Part shown: positions 1 to 10,263 of the stretch, piece by piece
Layout: the number at the start of each line of letters is the position of its first letter
Position numbering within the stretch: position 1 is the stretch's first letter
Assembly: GCA_963921825.1 (NCBI GenBank)
Contig: OY997589.1
Span: forward strand, 54,554,546-54,618,545
DNA from: Erodium maritimum
Lineage: Eukaryota > Streptophyta > Magnoliopsida > Geraniales > Geraniaceae
Length of the DNA stretch: 64,000 nucleotides
Direction: 5' to 3'
Program-made: the position numbers and the translations under genes
The notes under the pieces: generated by a model
The model's database searches: none
The model's input: only the letters and a program-made list of their open reading frames with translations
Told to the model about the DNA's origin: nothing

Positions 1-1138
1 ATCTGGGTGTAGTGAGACATACAACATTACGATTCATGAACTCCTCTAACTTTCGGTTTATACGCCTATAGCTGTTACACTCGTGTTAACCTAACTTTAT
101 TAGAGACTAGATTTAAACCCGAGTTACATAATCCTTAGTCCTTTTATCACTCTCAGCTTTCGATTATTGAGTGCTAAAACCTAATCAACTATCAAGTGAT
201 CAATTTGATGAAGCATTAATTCCAAATTATGTAAACATTATCCTAAACACCAATTGCACACAATAACCACAAACTCATTGAATCAATTACTCATATTGCT
301 TCCTCTAGCCCTAGATCAATAGAAATTTAGTTCATGGAGAAGAAGGAAGAACACAAAGATGAAAAAGAACAAGAGATAAACATAATTGAAAGGTAAAAGT
401 TGATACAAAATACCAATTCAATGATGAAACTTCAATAGTTTTGCTTCAATCCTTGTTCCTAAGCACTTCTCTCTCACCAAAACTCAAACCCTAACTCTCA
501 ATCTCTCTAAAATAATGCCCAATACCAGTCCTCCCTTTTCTTAATGTCTGCTCTTCTATATATAGGACTTCAAGACCTCTTTCCCTCCTCCAAATAGGAA
601 TTGGAATAGGTAAATTTTGCTTTTGAATGAGGAAATTTCCTATTTTTATGCCAAAAACGGAGCTGGGAGAAGGCCTGACGCGTGTGGCCCGGAGCGTGGC
701 CCTGTATGGGCCCAGAAACGGGCCGGAATGAGGCCCGGAACGTTCTGGAAAACGGCCCGGAATGAGACCCGGAATGGGCCGGAATCCGGCCCGGAATAAG
801 GCACGGAACGGGCCCCTTCCTGTATCAGAACAGTGATGGTCCCTTGACGAAAGTTGTATATTTTTGAATTCTCTTCGATTTAATATATTATTTGAAGCAA
901 TTCGGAGTTCGTATGAGGGATTTATGTCCTTCTAAAGATCAGTCAGCCTCCAAAACTCCTAAAATCGGGTTTTCCTCTATTTTTGCCCTTTTTTCGATCA
1001 AAGCACCTACAAAACACAACGAGAGACAAAGTACGAGTAACGAGAGAAAAGTGCACCAAATTGTACAACCCCGGGACTAAAAAGCTCAATAATGTGGGCT
1101 AAAAACATCCAAAACCGATGCATTTTATGCCTACATCA
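1..1138 (-). mobile_element. End of an unclassified LTR retrotransposon (probable LTR, minus orientation)
   Basis: Read on the minus strand, this stretch begins TGATGTAGGCATAAAATGC at 1138, and copia gag sequence starts abruptly next to it. A TATA-like motif CCTATATATAG lies on the minus strand at 566-556, which suits a U3 promoter with transcription running toward position 1. The TG start, the TATA box and the sharp junction into copia suggest a long LTR inserted in the copia gag. The other end, primer site and target duplication lie outside the window, so family and orientation are inferred. No coding region is recognisable. A GC-rich repeat block interrupts otherwise AT-rich DNA. Confidence 0.45.
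700..816. repeat. GGCCCGGAA-type short repeat block
   Basis: Irregular repeats of GGCCCGGAATGAG and variants (gggccggaat, ggcccggaac, ggcccggaataag) occur about seven times in 115 bp. They make a GC-rich island inside an AT-rich putative LTR. The open frame across it has simple repetitive composition and is not a credible gene. Confidence 0.6.
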
Positions 1139-1606
1139 ATTATCCAGGTTTCCTAGTGTAGGCGCAGTCCTACTGCCCTTCTTCAGATAATCCAGGATAT
1201 CTAATGAAGGCGCAGTCCCACTGCCCTTCTTTAGATCAGCCGTGAACTTCCTATAATCCCGGTTACAATGACCAGGCTGTTGGCAGTAGAAGAAGACATT
1301 CCCAGGTGTGTTATCTTTCCCGCCAAGTGCGCATGGGCCCCGCCTTGCCACTTCAAATTCCCTTGTTGACCATCAGAACATCCTTGGATCCCAGATCCCT
1401 GATATATTCTTCTCAGCAGTTAATGACATTTCATTTAACTCTGATATGGTCTTAGAGACAACCTTGTCAAGGACATATTCTTTGCGTTCAGATTTGAGGA
1501 CTATACTCAAAATTCTGTACCAGTCCAAATAGTTTGTCCCATTTAGCTTGACCCAGTCAAGAATTGTTTTTAATGACAAACTATTAATGTTCTCTGAATT
1601 TTCCAT
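1139..1606 (-). pseudogene. Copia gag remnant (C1)
   Basis: Reading from the ATG at 1606-1604 the product starts MENSENINSLSLKTILDW, then LNGTNYLDWYRILSIVLKSE, the conserved N-terminus of TNT1/SIRE-like copia gag. After about 75 residues it jumps to a broken zinc-knuckle region (FYCQQPGHCNRDYRKF) because the middle of the capsid is missing, as in the other copies here. A frameshift near 1370 splits the reading frame. The tail carries imperfect repeats of DLKKGSGTAPS. Gag would form the particle that packages element RNA; this copy cannot make a full one. Confidence 0.8.
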
Positions 1607-2967
1607 TTGATCTATACCTTTAGAATCTAAAACCAAGATCCATGATTCGCTCGATTAAGCTGAACTAATGCTCACCACTTAATCGAGCTATGTAGGTAGG
1701 ACTCCATCCAATCACATCCAATGTGACTCTTGGCTAGGGTATGTACTTATGTACACGGCTTACCCTATCTGTTATCCTAGGTCAACCTCAGGCTGAGAAT
1801 CGTAGTCGGGTCCACCAATTTTCAACTATGGCCCGTCACTATGTAGGTGCTCCGATAATGCGCACAACACCCACATATGACGTCTAAACCTACTACCCCG
1901 CTTTCCCATGGATGCTCCGCTAATGCGCACGGCATTTATAGGACGAGGAGGTAGTAAGGTGTTGATAATTGGGAGGTTTCGAACATGACCCGTTTTCACT
2001 TGTCCGATTGTGTTTAAAACTTTGGCACATCCTAGATGCGATGAGCACATCAACTACATTTCAAATGCAATCATGCCTCAAATTACATCCAATGTAATTC
2101 TTCCTTTGAACCCGTCAACTACATCCAATGCAATGACGGTTCTAAGGGCTCGCACATAAGGATTAAAATTCCAATTTTATCTTTTCATGTGATGTGATAT
2201 GCTCGGTGAATAAAGTTAAGCATGCAATTCTAAAACACATAGGATTAATCATGCATAAACTAAAACAAGCATAAAGCGATAAATGTGCACATAATAGCCC
2301 CCCTAAACTAACTCCCACTAGCTTCTTGAGCTCCATCAACTCCAAGCCGATGCCAACACCCGAAAAGCCACCAAATGACCTTTTTTCATTTCTTCGTCTT
2401 GAGAAAAATATTACAATTTAATACACGACTCGCAGGTCGGGAATTAATAAATATTACAAATAAGTGGTTCGACGACCACACCTTGAAAGAATAATTACAC
2501 GCTAACTCTAACGGCTCACAGACCGTGAAAAACGATAAATAATTAAAACGAGCTCAGGGCTATTATGTACATCATGCCAACATAACATCACATATTGTGT
2601 TATCAAACAAGCACGTTATCAAACATCTTGTGATTTTCCGGTTTTAATTAATAGCCAAGTTTCGAAATTTTTTAATGCTCGGTTTATCCAAACCGTTCAA
2701 AATCGAAACTTTTGAACACTTGATTTTCAAGTTCTTCATGACGGTTCCAAACTCGTCATAACTAAAAAAATGGTTTAGCCTTGGCATATCAACCATCCAA
2801 TGGTCATACTCAGCCTAGCTCCGTCCAATGGAGCCCCGTTCGGTCCAGGTTTTTCATGCTTTAAAGCCATAAACAAGAATTTAAAACATGTTATCAAACA
2901 ATTTGGCAAATTAACATGTCAAAACCAAAACTTTCAACACCGTCTTGTGAATCCCGAATGCAACAGG

Positions 2968-2979
2968 ACTCTGATACCA
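2968..2979 (-). other. Primer-binding site of C1 (tRNA-iMet type)
   Basis: The plus strand reads actctgatacca, the reverse complement of TGGTATCAGAGT, one base from the plant initiator-Met tRNA complement TGGTATCAGAGC. It lies one base from the LTR edge at 2981, which fixes the element as minus-strand with its 5' LTR to the right. Confidence 0.8.
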
Positions 2980-2980
2980 C

Positions 2981-5212
2981 TGTAGGGTTTGAGATGAACC
3001 AATTCGCAGCGGAAAATCAAAGAAAACCAAGAGACGATTAAAACCATGAAACAACTAACAAATAATGGATTCATTAGTGAAAAGTTCAGCATTATTTCTT
3101 ACCAAAACAAGAACACCGGGTAACGAATGATTGTCTTGAGTCTCCAAGATGCCTACGTATCCACATGAGAATCAAAGCCACGTAGTTCTTCTCTTTGAGG
3201 ACTCAAGAACACGAAAATAGAGGGGGAACACACCCTTGGCCGAAATTTCAAGGGGGAGGAGGGAGAAGTTGTGTTTCCTATTATTGTCTTGTGTTTTTTA
3301 AGTTGAAAAAAGATGACTTAAACATAAAAACTCCATCAACTTGTCAAACTAAAAGCATGGGACAAGTATGATGTCAAGTAAGGTGTAAATAGGACAAAGT
3401 ATGGCTAGACAAGATGGGGTTAGGTGGTGAATCACCAAAACCTTAATCCTTGTCTTATTTACTTAGTACTAATTAATCAAGACTTGATTAATTAGTTTCA
3501 TGGGCTTTTGTTCCATGGGCCTCTCATGGGCCTCTTGGAACATGCCCCGTGGCCATTCCCAACAAGGTCCCGTGATGCGCTCATCGCCTCCAAGCCTTCC
3601 ATACCGGAAATGTCCAACATTATCCGATGTAATCAATCCCAAGACTCCAAGATTTTTCTTGATCCATAATGTCCTATTCACTTACGAGCACATGACCCAA
3701 AAACCCAGTTTTGGTCATGTCCCGAGACAACTCCATTTTGATCATTCTCCATAAATGTGTCAATGAGTTTCATCCTCCGGTGTGATCCTTAGGTTTATGC
3801 ATGTTAATAGATCAACGTAAAATCCCATTTTACTTGATCCTATTTAAGTTACAACTAACAAGACTTTAGTATTGCCTGACACGGCATAACGAATCGACCA
3901 TGTCGATTATAACCTTTCCGTCGTCCCTGTCATTATCCTTTTATCTCTGATATCCTAATTGAGATAAGGCATAGAGTCGTCATCCTTATTATTCTCAACC
4001 AGTGTTCCTTGATATGTGAGATGATTGAATATATGATACCCAATATCATGTGCATGGCCATGCTATTCTTTTAGTCACTCTTTATCAAGCGGCCGAGAAC
4101 CGATATCTTTCCCATATCCTTTTATTTCTGTCACTCATGCAGCCCGTGCCTAAGCCAATCCTGGCCGTTATGGAAGCCCTGTTACAGACAACGTTAGGCT
4201 CAGGTCAAACTCAGTTGTTTACTACATACCGATCACAAAGACTCCTTGGTCTAAGGATACATGACAAGCTACGACAATGAATATATGTTCATGACTTGAT
4301 CTAAGGCACATATTCATGTTGGGTCGTCCAATATCATGTCCCACATGATATCTATGATCACAATCCGGAATCCCATTCCAATGACTAAAAGAACGTAAGC
4401 CATAAAGAGCCATCTTTCATACTAGTCGCTTCTAGTGAAGCTTTGTTGACTAGGGACCCATCGATTGTGATCCATCTTGATCTATGGTTCAATCCACATG
4501 GTGGGCATAGATCATAACACACATCGATATATTACTCCAACACATAAATAATATAAAGCCGGTTTAATTTTATTGCTAATGATATATATATATATATATG
4601 GTAGCTATCCAGTAAAAACCACCCTTATCGTGCAAAATACAAACCAATCTATGCCACAGGATGCGGTCAAAGTGACGTCAGCAGAGCGCGCGCGATGCTG
4701 ACACGTGGCCACTTCGCGCGCGCCTCTGCCCGCACAGTAGTGCGTGTTGACCACGCGCGCAGCGCAAGTGCTGATAGTTTACATAGCACGGTGTTGATAG
4801 TTTAGTACAAAATGTGCTGGTAGGTTGCTATCAGCACATTTTGTACTAACCTATCAGCACAGTGTGTACTAAACTATCTACATGTTCTATGCAAACTATC
4901 AGTACTCTACGCGCGCGCACTTGAAGCGCGCGCGCACCAGCAGCGCGCGCGCCCACGTGTCAACATATGGTGATTTCGTAGTTTGCAAAATAAGGTGCGG
5001 TGTTTTATATATTTAATTGTCCACGTGTTAGCATCTGGTGCGCTCTGCTAACATCACTTTGGGGGGATCCTATGGCTCAGATTGGTTCGTAGTTTGTACA
5101 ATAAGGGGTGGTTTATACTTGGTACCAACTCTCTCTCTCTATATATATATATATATGTATGTATGTATGTATTTGGACATTTATGATTGAACTACAGGCA
5201 CTAAGACTAACA
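2981..5212 (-). mobile_element. 5' LTR of copia C1 (family A), interrupted by a MITE
   Basis: The LTR runs from tgtagggtttgagatg at 2981 to cactaagactaaca at 5212; on the minus strand it is TGTTAGTCTTAGTGCC to a degenerate ...ACA end. Without the MITE and its flanking TA/CT repeats it is about 1.67 kb, like other family A LTRs (1686-1688 bp). It is clearly older than the 40-48 kb copy, with many substitutions and a lost agggat/atccct hairpin region near 4120. The atgatac/gtatcat hairpin persists at 4033-4049 with one C-A mismatch that becomes a U-G pair in the minus-strand transcript. Confidence 0.85.
4600..5127. mobile_element. Foldback MITE (MITE-1) in a TA microsatellite
   Basis: The left end ggtagctatccagtaaaaac and the reverse complement of the right end (ggtaccaagtataaacc) continue into about 60 bp of imperfect inverted repeat sharing aaccaatct and gccacaggat/gccataggat. 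The core is also self-complementary around 4790-4890 (tagtacaaaatgtgctg facing cagcacattttgtacta). Two GC-rich arms hold runs of alternating CG. It has no coding capacity. It sits between (TA)n tracts in the C1 LTR at the position where other LTR copies have a short gatatatac stretch. Superfamily is uncertain; a Mutator-like or micron-type MITE is possible. Confidence 0.75.
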
Positions 5213-5214
5213 CA

Positions 5215-5361
5215 ATGATGATTATAGAACTTCATGTCATTCCACCATCCGAAGTTGTGGTAGAGGAAGTGAATGATACAGTTGACATGGACGATGAAAT
5301 TGGTGACGAAGAGTGCGATGTGGATGTATTCAACAATGACGAGAGAATCGAATCTGATTAA
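5215..5361 (+). pseudogene. Possible C-terminal fragment of the CACTA main transposase
   Basis: An open frame of 48 codons starts two bases after the copia LTR edge and ends at TAA. It reads IELHVIPPSEVVVEEV and then a strongly acidic tail with DMDDEIGDEECDVDV. It probably is the end of a longer gene cut by the LTR rather than a gene with its own start. The position upstream of the accessory gene suggests the TNP2/TNPD-type transposase tail, but no catalytic domain remains, so this is inference. Confidence 0.35.
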
Positions 5362-6239
5362 ATATTGGGAACAAACATCCGTATGCATTTTCTTTACATA
5401 TTAATGAAGTGGTATTTATAAGTCGTTCATTCGTTTCAGCATAAACCAAACAATTTGGGCAAATGCTCTGTTTTTTGGAGCCTTGTTTTTTCACCTGGCC
5501 GTATCCGTCACCCAACTTACTGACCAGAGAACAAATGCTCTGTTTTTTTGTAAAAAAACCAAGTATCCAGTTTTTTTGTAATGTTGTTTCTTGGAAAATA
5601 GTTTAAGTTATAGTATAACATCATAACATTGAAACTGTAAATTATGTGATAAGTTTACGGTAAAAGCATCGTCATTTTTCTTGGGAAATGGGGAGTACAT
5701 CCGTTGCCTAAATGTATTGTATCCATTGTTCAAGTGCCCAGACAATTGTTGACTTCAAGAGTTGACCGCATCGATCGTATATCTTCAAACCGTCAGATGA
5801 TTGTTATTTCTCATTTACTACATTGTTAGACCATATATACACCTAATGAACGGTCTTGATTACCGATTTCTTGATATTCACGTATACATATGTATGAATC
5901 AGTATTTGTTTTACCTTAATATACATACTAGTACTCCATTCGGTTAAGCGTTTAACATTCGTGTTATGTTACTACCATATGAAATTGAGTGTGATGTTGT
6001 TATACCTTCTTGCACATAAATATATCCCAACATATGATTCCCGAACAAAAACAATGAGGTCGTTTTGAATGTCGGGTTTTTGGGTCAACCCTGGTCAACC
6101 ATTGTTGGGTGACAGATACGTGTATCCGTCACCCAACAGTAGCGCGTTTCTGAAAATTCTCTAAGTGTAAGAATTGAAACAACGTCGTCTGTACACACTT
6201 GGGTAACGGATACACGCACCCGTCACCCAACTTTCAAAC
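5362..6239. other. CACTA spacer with three copies of a TATCCGTCACCCAA motif
   Basis: This is non-coding, mostly AT-rich DNA between the two CACTA coding blocks. It contains tatccgtcacccaactt at 5503, a near-perfect palindrome at 6102-6137 (tgttgggtgacagatac facing gtatccgtcacccaaca) and a third imperfect pair at 6199-6233. Repeats of this kind are bound by accessory transposon proteins in En/Spm; a regulatory or subterminal role here is inferred. Confidence 0.5.
6102..6137. repeat. 36-bp palindrome in the CACTA spacer
   Basis: Two arms, tgttgggtgacagatac and gtatccgtcacccaaca, are complementary with a single mismatch around a short centre. The same half-site recurs near 5503 and in both orientations at 6199-6233. 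Confidence 0.75.
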
Positions 6240-6544
6240 CTAGGTCAGATTAAAACTCGACCCCCTCTCCTTCTCCCTCATTTTCTCTCTCGCGTCTGCA
6301 ACTTCACTCTCCCTTTTTCTCTCTACAACTCCAGTCATCGTGAACCCGCTCCAACTCCGTCCAATTTTTCCTCCGGCCAGCGTGCACCTCTTCCAAGCAC
6401 ACATACGCCACCATCCACGCTGACATCGTCCACGCCATCCACACCAGCGTCGATATCTTCCCAGCCTCGACATCCTCCACGCTTTTCCTCCGACCACCAG
6501 CTTCTATACAAGGTAAGTAGAAGACTGATTTTGTAGTTTAAGTT

Positions 6545-6890
6545 TAATTTCCGAATTTCTTGATTGATTTAGGGTTTGATTATAGTTAGTATTTGGGGAT
6601 TGGGTCAGTATTTCATGTAGTGTTTGATTTAGTGTTTGAATTAGGGGTTTTATTTAGGGTTTGATTTCAGTTATGATTTGGGGTTTGATTTAGGGTTTGA
6701 ATGAAGGGTTTTATTTAGGGTTTGATTTCAGTTATGATTTGGGGTTTGATTTAGGGTTTTAATGAGGGGTTTTATTTAGGGTTTGATTTGAGTTATGATT
6801 TGGGGAATTATTTATGGTTTTATTTAGGGTTTGAGTTGGGTTTGATTTGAGGAATTCTTGGAAGTTTGATTTAGGGTTTTCTTTAGGAAT
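6545..6890. repeat. Imperfect tandem repeat rich in TTTAGGGTTTGA (intronic)
   Basis: A unit of about 55-60 bp (ggtttgatttagggtttga, then ttatttaggg and ttatgatttgggg) recurs at least four times in the first intron of the CACTA accessory gene. TTTAGGG equals the plant telomere unit, but the copies are spaced by other sequence, so this is not a telomeric array. Confidence 0.7.
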
Positions 6891-7069
6891 CAACAAAATG
6901 TTAATGGATTTACAATTGATGGGTTGATTTAGTGTTTGACGTTTTACAACTGACGGGTTCAGTCCATTTGGGGTAACTACATTATAACATTAATGGATTT
7001 TGGAATTGATTTAGGAATTAGCAAAATGGAACTGTTGAATTTATTTGGTTGAATGGGGTTTGATTATTT

Positions 7070-7200
7070 GGTTTTGATTAAATAGACTAGGGTTTTGATT
7101 AAATAGACTAGGGTTTTAATTAAATAGACTAGGGTTTTTGATTTAATAGACTACGGTTTTGATCAAATAGACTACGCTTTTGGTTCAATACACTAGGCTT
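7070..7200. repeat. 21-bp minisatellite (gattaaatagactagggttt)
   Basis: About six head-to-tail copies of gattaaatagactagggttt decay toward the right (gatttaatagactacgg, gatcaaatagactacgc, gttcaatacactagg). It lies in the same intron as the TTTAGGG-rich block and has no coding role. Confidence 0.75.
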
Positions 7201-7403
7201 TTTTTGGTTATTTTGAATTCAATCATTGTAAGTGAATTAGAATTGAATACTTGGATTAGTTTGATTAGCTGATTTTTTTGGTTACTTTGAATACAATCAA
7301 TTCAATTCAATTGGAATTGAATATTTGGATTAGTTTACCGTATTTGTTTACTATGAATATTTTTTTGTTTCATGATTTCCTTTTGTTTTTGTCATGATGA
7401 GCA

Positions 7404-9089
7404 TGTTAGTCTTAGTGCCCGTAGTTCAATCCTAAATGTCCAAATGTATATATCATCGTTATAAATAAAATTAAAGCGGCTTTATATTACTTATGTGTTG
7501 GAGTAATATATCGATGTGTGCTCTGATCTATGCCCACCATGCGAATAGAACCATAGATCGAGATAGATCACTCGATGGGTCCCTAGTCAACAAAGCTTCA
7601 CTAGAAGCGACTAGTATGAAAGATGGCTCTTTATGGCTTACGTTCTGTTAGTCATTGGAATGGGATTCCGGAGTCTGATCACAGATATCATGTGGGACAT
7701 GATATTGGACGACCCGCCCTGAATAAGTGCCATAGATTAAGTCATGAACATATTCAGTGTCGTAGCTTGTCATGTATCCTTAGACCAAGGAGTCTTTGTG
7801 ATCGCTATGTAGTCAGCAAGTGAGTTTGACCTGAGCCTAACGTTGTCCGTAACAGGGCTTCCATAACGGCCAGGATTGACTTGGGGACGGGCTACATGAG
7901 TGACACGAAAGGCGGCTAAGGGATTTATCCATCATACTGAGGTGTGGGAAAGATATCGGTTCTCGGCCGCTTGATCGAGAGTGACTGAAAGAATAGCATG
8001 GCCATGCACATGATACTGGGTATCATATCTTCAGTCATCTCACATATCAAGGAACGATGATTGAGAATAATATGGATGACGGCTCTATGCCTTATCTCAA
8101 TCAGGATATCGGAGATAAAAGGATAATGACAGGGATGACGGAAAGGTTAGAATCGACAGGGTCGATTCGTTATGCAGTGTCAGGCAATACTAAAGTCTCG
8201 TTAGTTGCCACTTAAATAGGATCAAGTAAAATGGGATTTTATGTTGATCTATTGACATGCATAAACCTAAGGGTCACACCGGAGGATGAAACTCATTGCC
8301 ACATTTATGGAGCATGGCCAAAAGGGAGTTGTCTCGGGACATGACCAAAACTGGGTTTTGAGTCATGTGCCCGTAAGTGAATAGGATTTTACGGATCGAG
8401 ACAAGGCTTGGAGTCTTGGGATTGATCGCGTCGGATAATGTTGGACAATTCCGGTATGGAAGGCTTGGAGGCGATGAGCGAATCACGGGACCTCGTTGGA
8501 AATGGGCACGGGCCATGTTCCAAGAGGCCCATGAAAGGCCCATGCAACCAAGGCCCATGGAACTAATTAATCAAGTCTTGATTAATTAGTACTAAGTAAG
8601 GAAGACAAGGATTAAGGTGTTGGTGATTCACCACCTAACCCAATCTTGTCTAGCCATACTTTGTCCTATTTACACCTTACTTGACACCATACTTGTCCCA
8701 TGCCTTTAGTTGGATAAGTATGGGTTTTGTTATGTTTAAGTCATCTTTTTTCAACATAACAAACACAAGACAAGAATAGGAAACACAACTTCTCTCCCCC
8801 TTCCCTTGCAATTTCGGGTTTGGCAAGCTCCCACCTCCATTTTTGTGTTCTTGAGTCCTCAAAGAGAAGAACTACGTGGCTTTGATTCCCATGTGGATAC
8901 GTAGGCGTCTTGGAGACTCAAGCCAATCATTCGTTAACCGGTGTTCTTGTTTTAGTTAGAACTAGTGCTGAATTTTTCTCTTGTGAATCCATTCTTTGTT
9001 AGTTGTTTCATGGTTTTAATCGTCTCTTGGTTTTCATTGATTTTCCGCTGCGAGTTGGTTCATCTCCAACCCTACCTCGAGACCCAACA
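7404..9089 (+). mobile_element. Solo LTR of copia family A, TSD GAGCA
   Basis: A complete 1686-bp LTR in plus orientation runs from TGTTAGTCTTAGTGCCCGTA to CTCGAGACCCAACA. It is flanked by an exact 5-bp duplication GAGCA at 7399-7403 and 9090-9094. No primer site, polypurine tract or coding DNA adjoins it, so it is a solo LTR left by recombination between the two LTRs of a full element that inserted into the CACTA intron. Its orientation is opposite to the other family A copies here. It retains the agggat, atgatac and actaattaatcaag hairpins. Confidence 0.93.
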
Positions 9090-10263
9090 GAGCATTGCAG
9101 GATGGGACGCAAAAAACTACAAAAAATTATATTCCACCCTTTCATTTTTGGTGGCTCCCCCTCAGTCAGAAGGTGAAGGGATTGCGGGAAGCAGCAGCTC
9201 TGTGTCAGATGAAACATTTCCGGAATGACTCTGGCGCCTACATGATCGGGTTACATCATCTAGCCATGCATTCAGTGAGGAAAGTTCAACGAGCGATTCC
9301 CGTCCCCAAGTTCCCAGTATACGAGATATGGATTACCTTATTGAGGATGCTCGATTTCACTCCATGATCACCCAAGGAGAGGCTTGTAAAATCAAGACCG
9401 ACAGGCGAGGAATTGTTACTATGAAGGTACTGTAGAAAAAGATCATAGAAAGGAAGGGGGTGAAATACCAGCTTTCCTGGAATGGAAAACGTATGGTTTG
9501 TGTGGTCTCACAAAAGCGCATAAGAAGACATGTAGGCTCCATCATTTGGAACTGGAATCCGATGAATAAGCCTACGTTTGGAAGCTTGGATGATGAGGCC
9601 AAGGCTTTAGTCTTTTACCAAATGGTTGTAAGTATTCTAACTTTTCAGCCAACATAATAATTTTTCTAATATATAGGTTTGTAATGACTTTGCAGTGCAT
9701 TTACCAGTTCGAGGGGGGGACAGCCTGTACGGGCTGCTGGAATTCATTATGGAAACATCAAACGCTCATTTTCGAGAGTTGAAGCACAAAATAAAGCTAT
9801 GGTGTGACAAATGGGTGGTGGACCATAAAACATCGGACAACCCGACTACAGAGACTCCCTTGCCTCTCGAATTCCTCAATCGTCCGGATGAGTTCTACTG
9901 GCTGCTCGACCACTTCAAATCCGAGGAATTTGATGTATGTATCATATTGTGTGCTTGCTTAAAGTATACATGCTATTTTGCATATATCAACCATAAATTT
10001 TTTACTACATAAATTAAGCAAATGTGGGAAGAAGGCTCGAAAGGCGAACTTGTACGCGCACCACGGAGGGAGTAGGGCTATTGCTGACTTGGCTATCAAG
10101 GACATCGAACAATCCTTTGCCCCCCACTGCGAACCCTTCATTCAGGTCTACCACAAGGAGAAAGACAACAACCCTCACAATGTTGAAAAAGTGGTATGTT
10201 TAACGTATTCAAGTTTGGAACACTTAGTTTTTAACGTATTAATATTCGTTCAGAAATTATATT

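Larger units (their letters stand above)
1139..2980 (-). mobile_element. Copia family A copy C1: gag remnant, leader and primer site (truncated)
   Basis: Minus-strand Ty1-copia internal DNA runs from a broken gag (1139-1606) through a leader of about 1.35 kb to a primer-binding site next to the LTR at 2981. Everything 3' of the gag zinc-knuckle region is missing or lies beyond the inserted element at the left edge. The leader has two copies of a block containing gcgcacgaca/gcgcacggca and repeated catccaatgtaat motifs, matching the leaders at 16355-17886 and 45340-46882. A small deletion just upstream of gag (near 1612) separates this copy from the C4 leader. Confidence 0.85.
5213..10263 (+). 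mobile_element. CACTA (En/Spm) transposon remnant, split by a solo LTR
   Basis: Once the solo LTR at 7404-9089 is removed, this plus-strand block reads as a short acidic coding tail (5215-5361), a spacer with inverted repeats, and a multi-exon gene with similarity to the plant Ptta/En/Spm transposase-associated family. That order (main transposase first, accessory gene second) is typical of plant CACTA elements. Neither CACTA terminus is visible: the left end is cut by copia C1 and the right by copia C2 at 10264. The assignment rests on the second gene. Confidence 0.6.
6240..10263 (+). pseudogene. CACTA accessory gene, Ptta/En/Spm plant transposase-like (partial, multi-exon)
   Basis: A pyrimidine-rich leader (6250-6510) ends at a splice donor (AGgtaagt near 6511). 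A long intron holds the solo LTR. Coding DNA resumes after 9100 but is frameshifted near 9200. Legible blocks are SIRDMDYLIEDARFHSMITQ (about 9320-9380), KYQLSWNGKRMVCVVSQKRI (9462 on), then a short intron (gtaagt near 9630 to atatag near 9676). Next come VHLPVRGGDSLYGLLEFIME and FLNRPDEFYWLLDHFKSEEF, an intron from about 9934, and GKKARKANLYAHHGGSRAIA up to a donor at about 10195. The W..L..HFKS...S.K.KKAR....HHGGSR pattern fits the plant En/Spm-associated family. The 3' end is cut by a copia LTR at 10264. Confidence 0.6.

Noticed and set aside
1..1138. Assignment of the left-edge LTR to a named lineage (Tat/Athila type)
   Set aside because: No primer site, coding region or second LTR is visible, so lineage cannot be supported from this window.
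6545..6890. TTTAGGG motifs resembling telomeric DNA
   Set aside because: The units are embedded in a 55-60 bp repeat with other sequence and lie in a transposon intron. There is no uninterrupted (TTTAGGG)n run.
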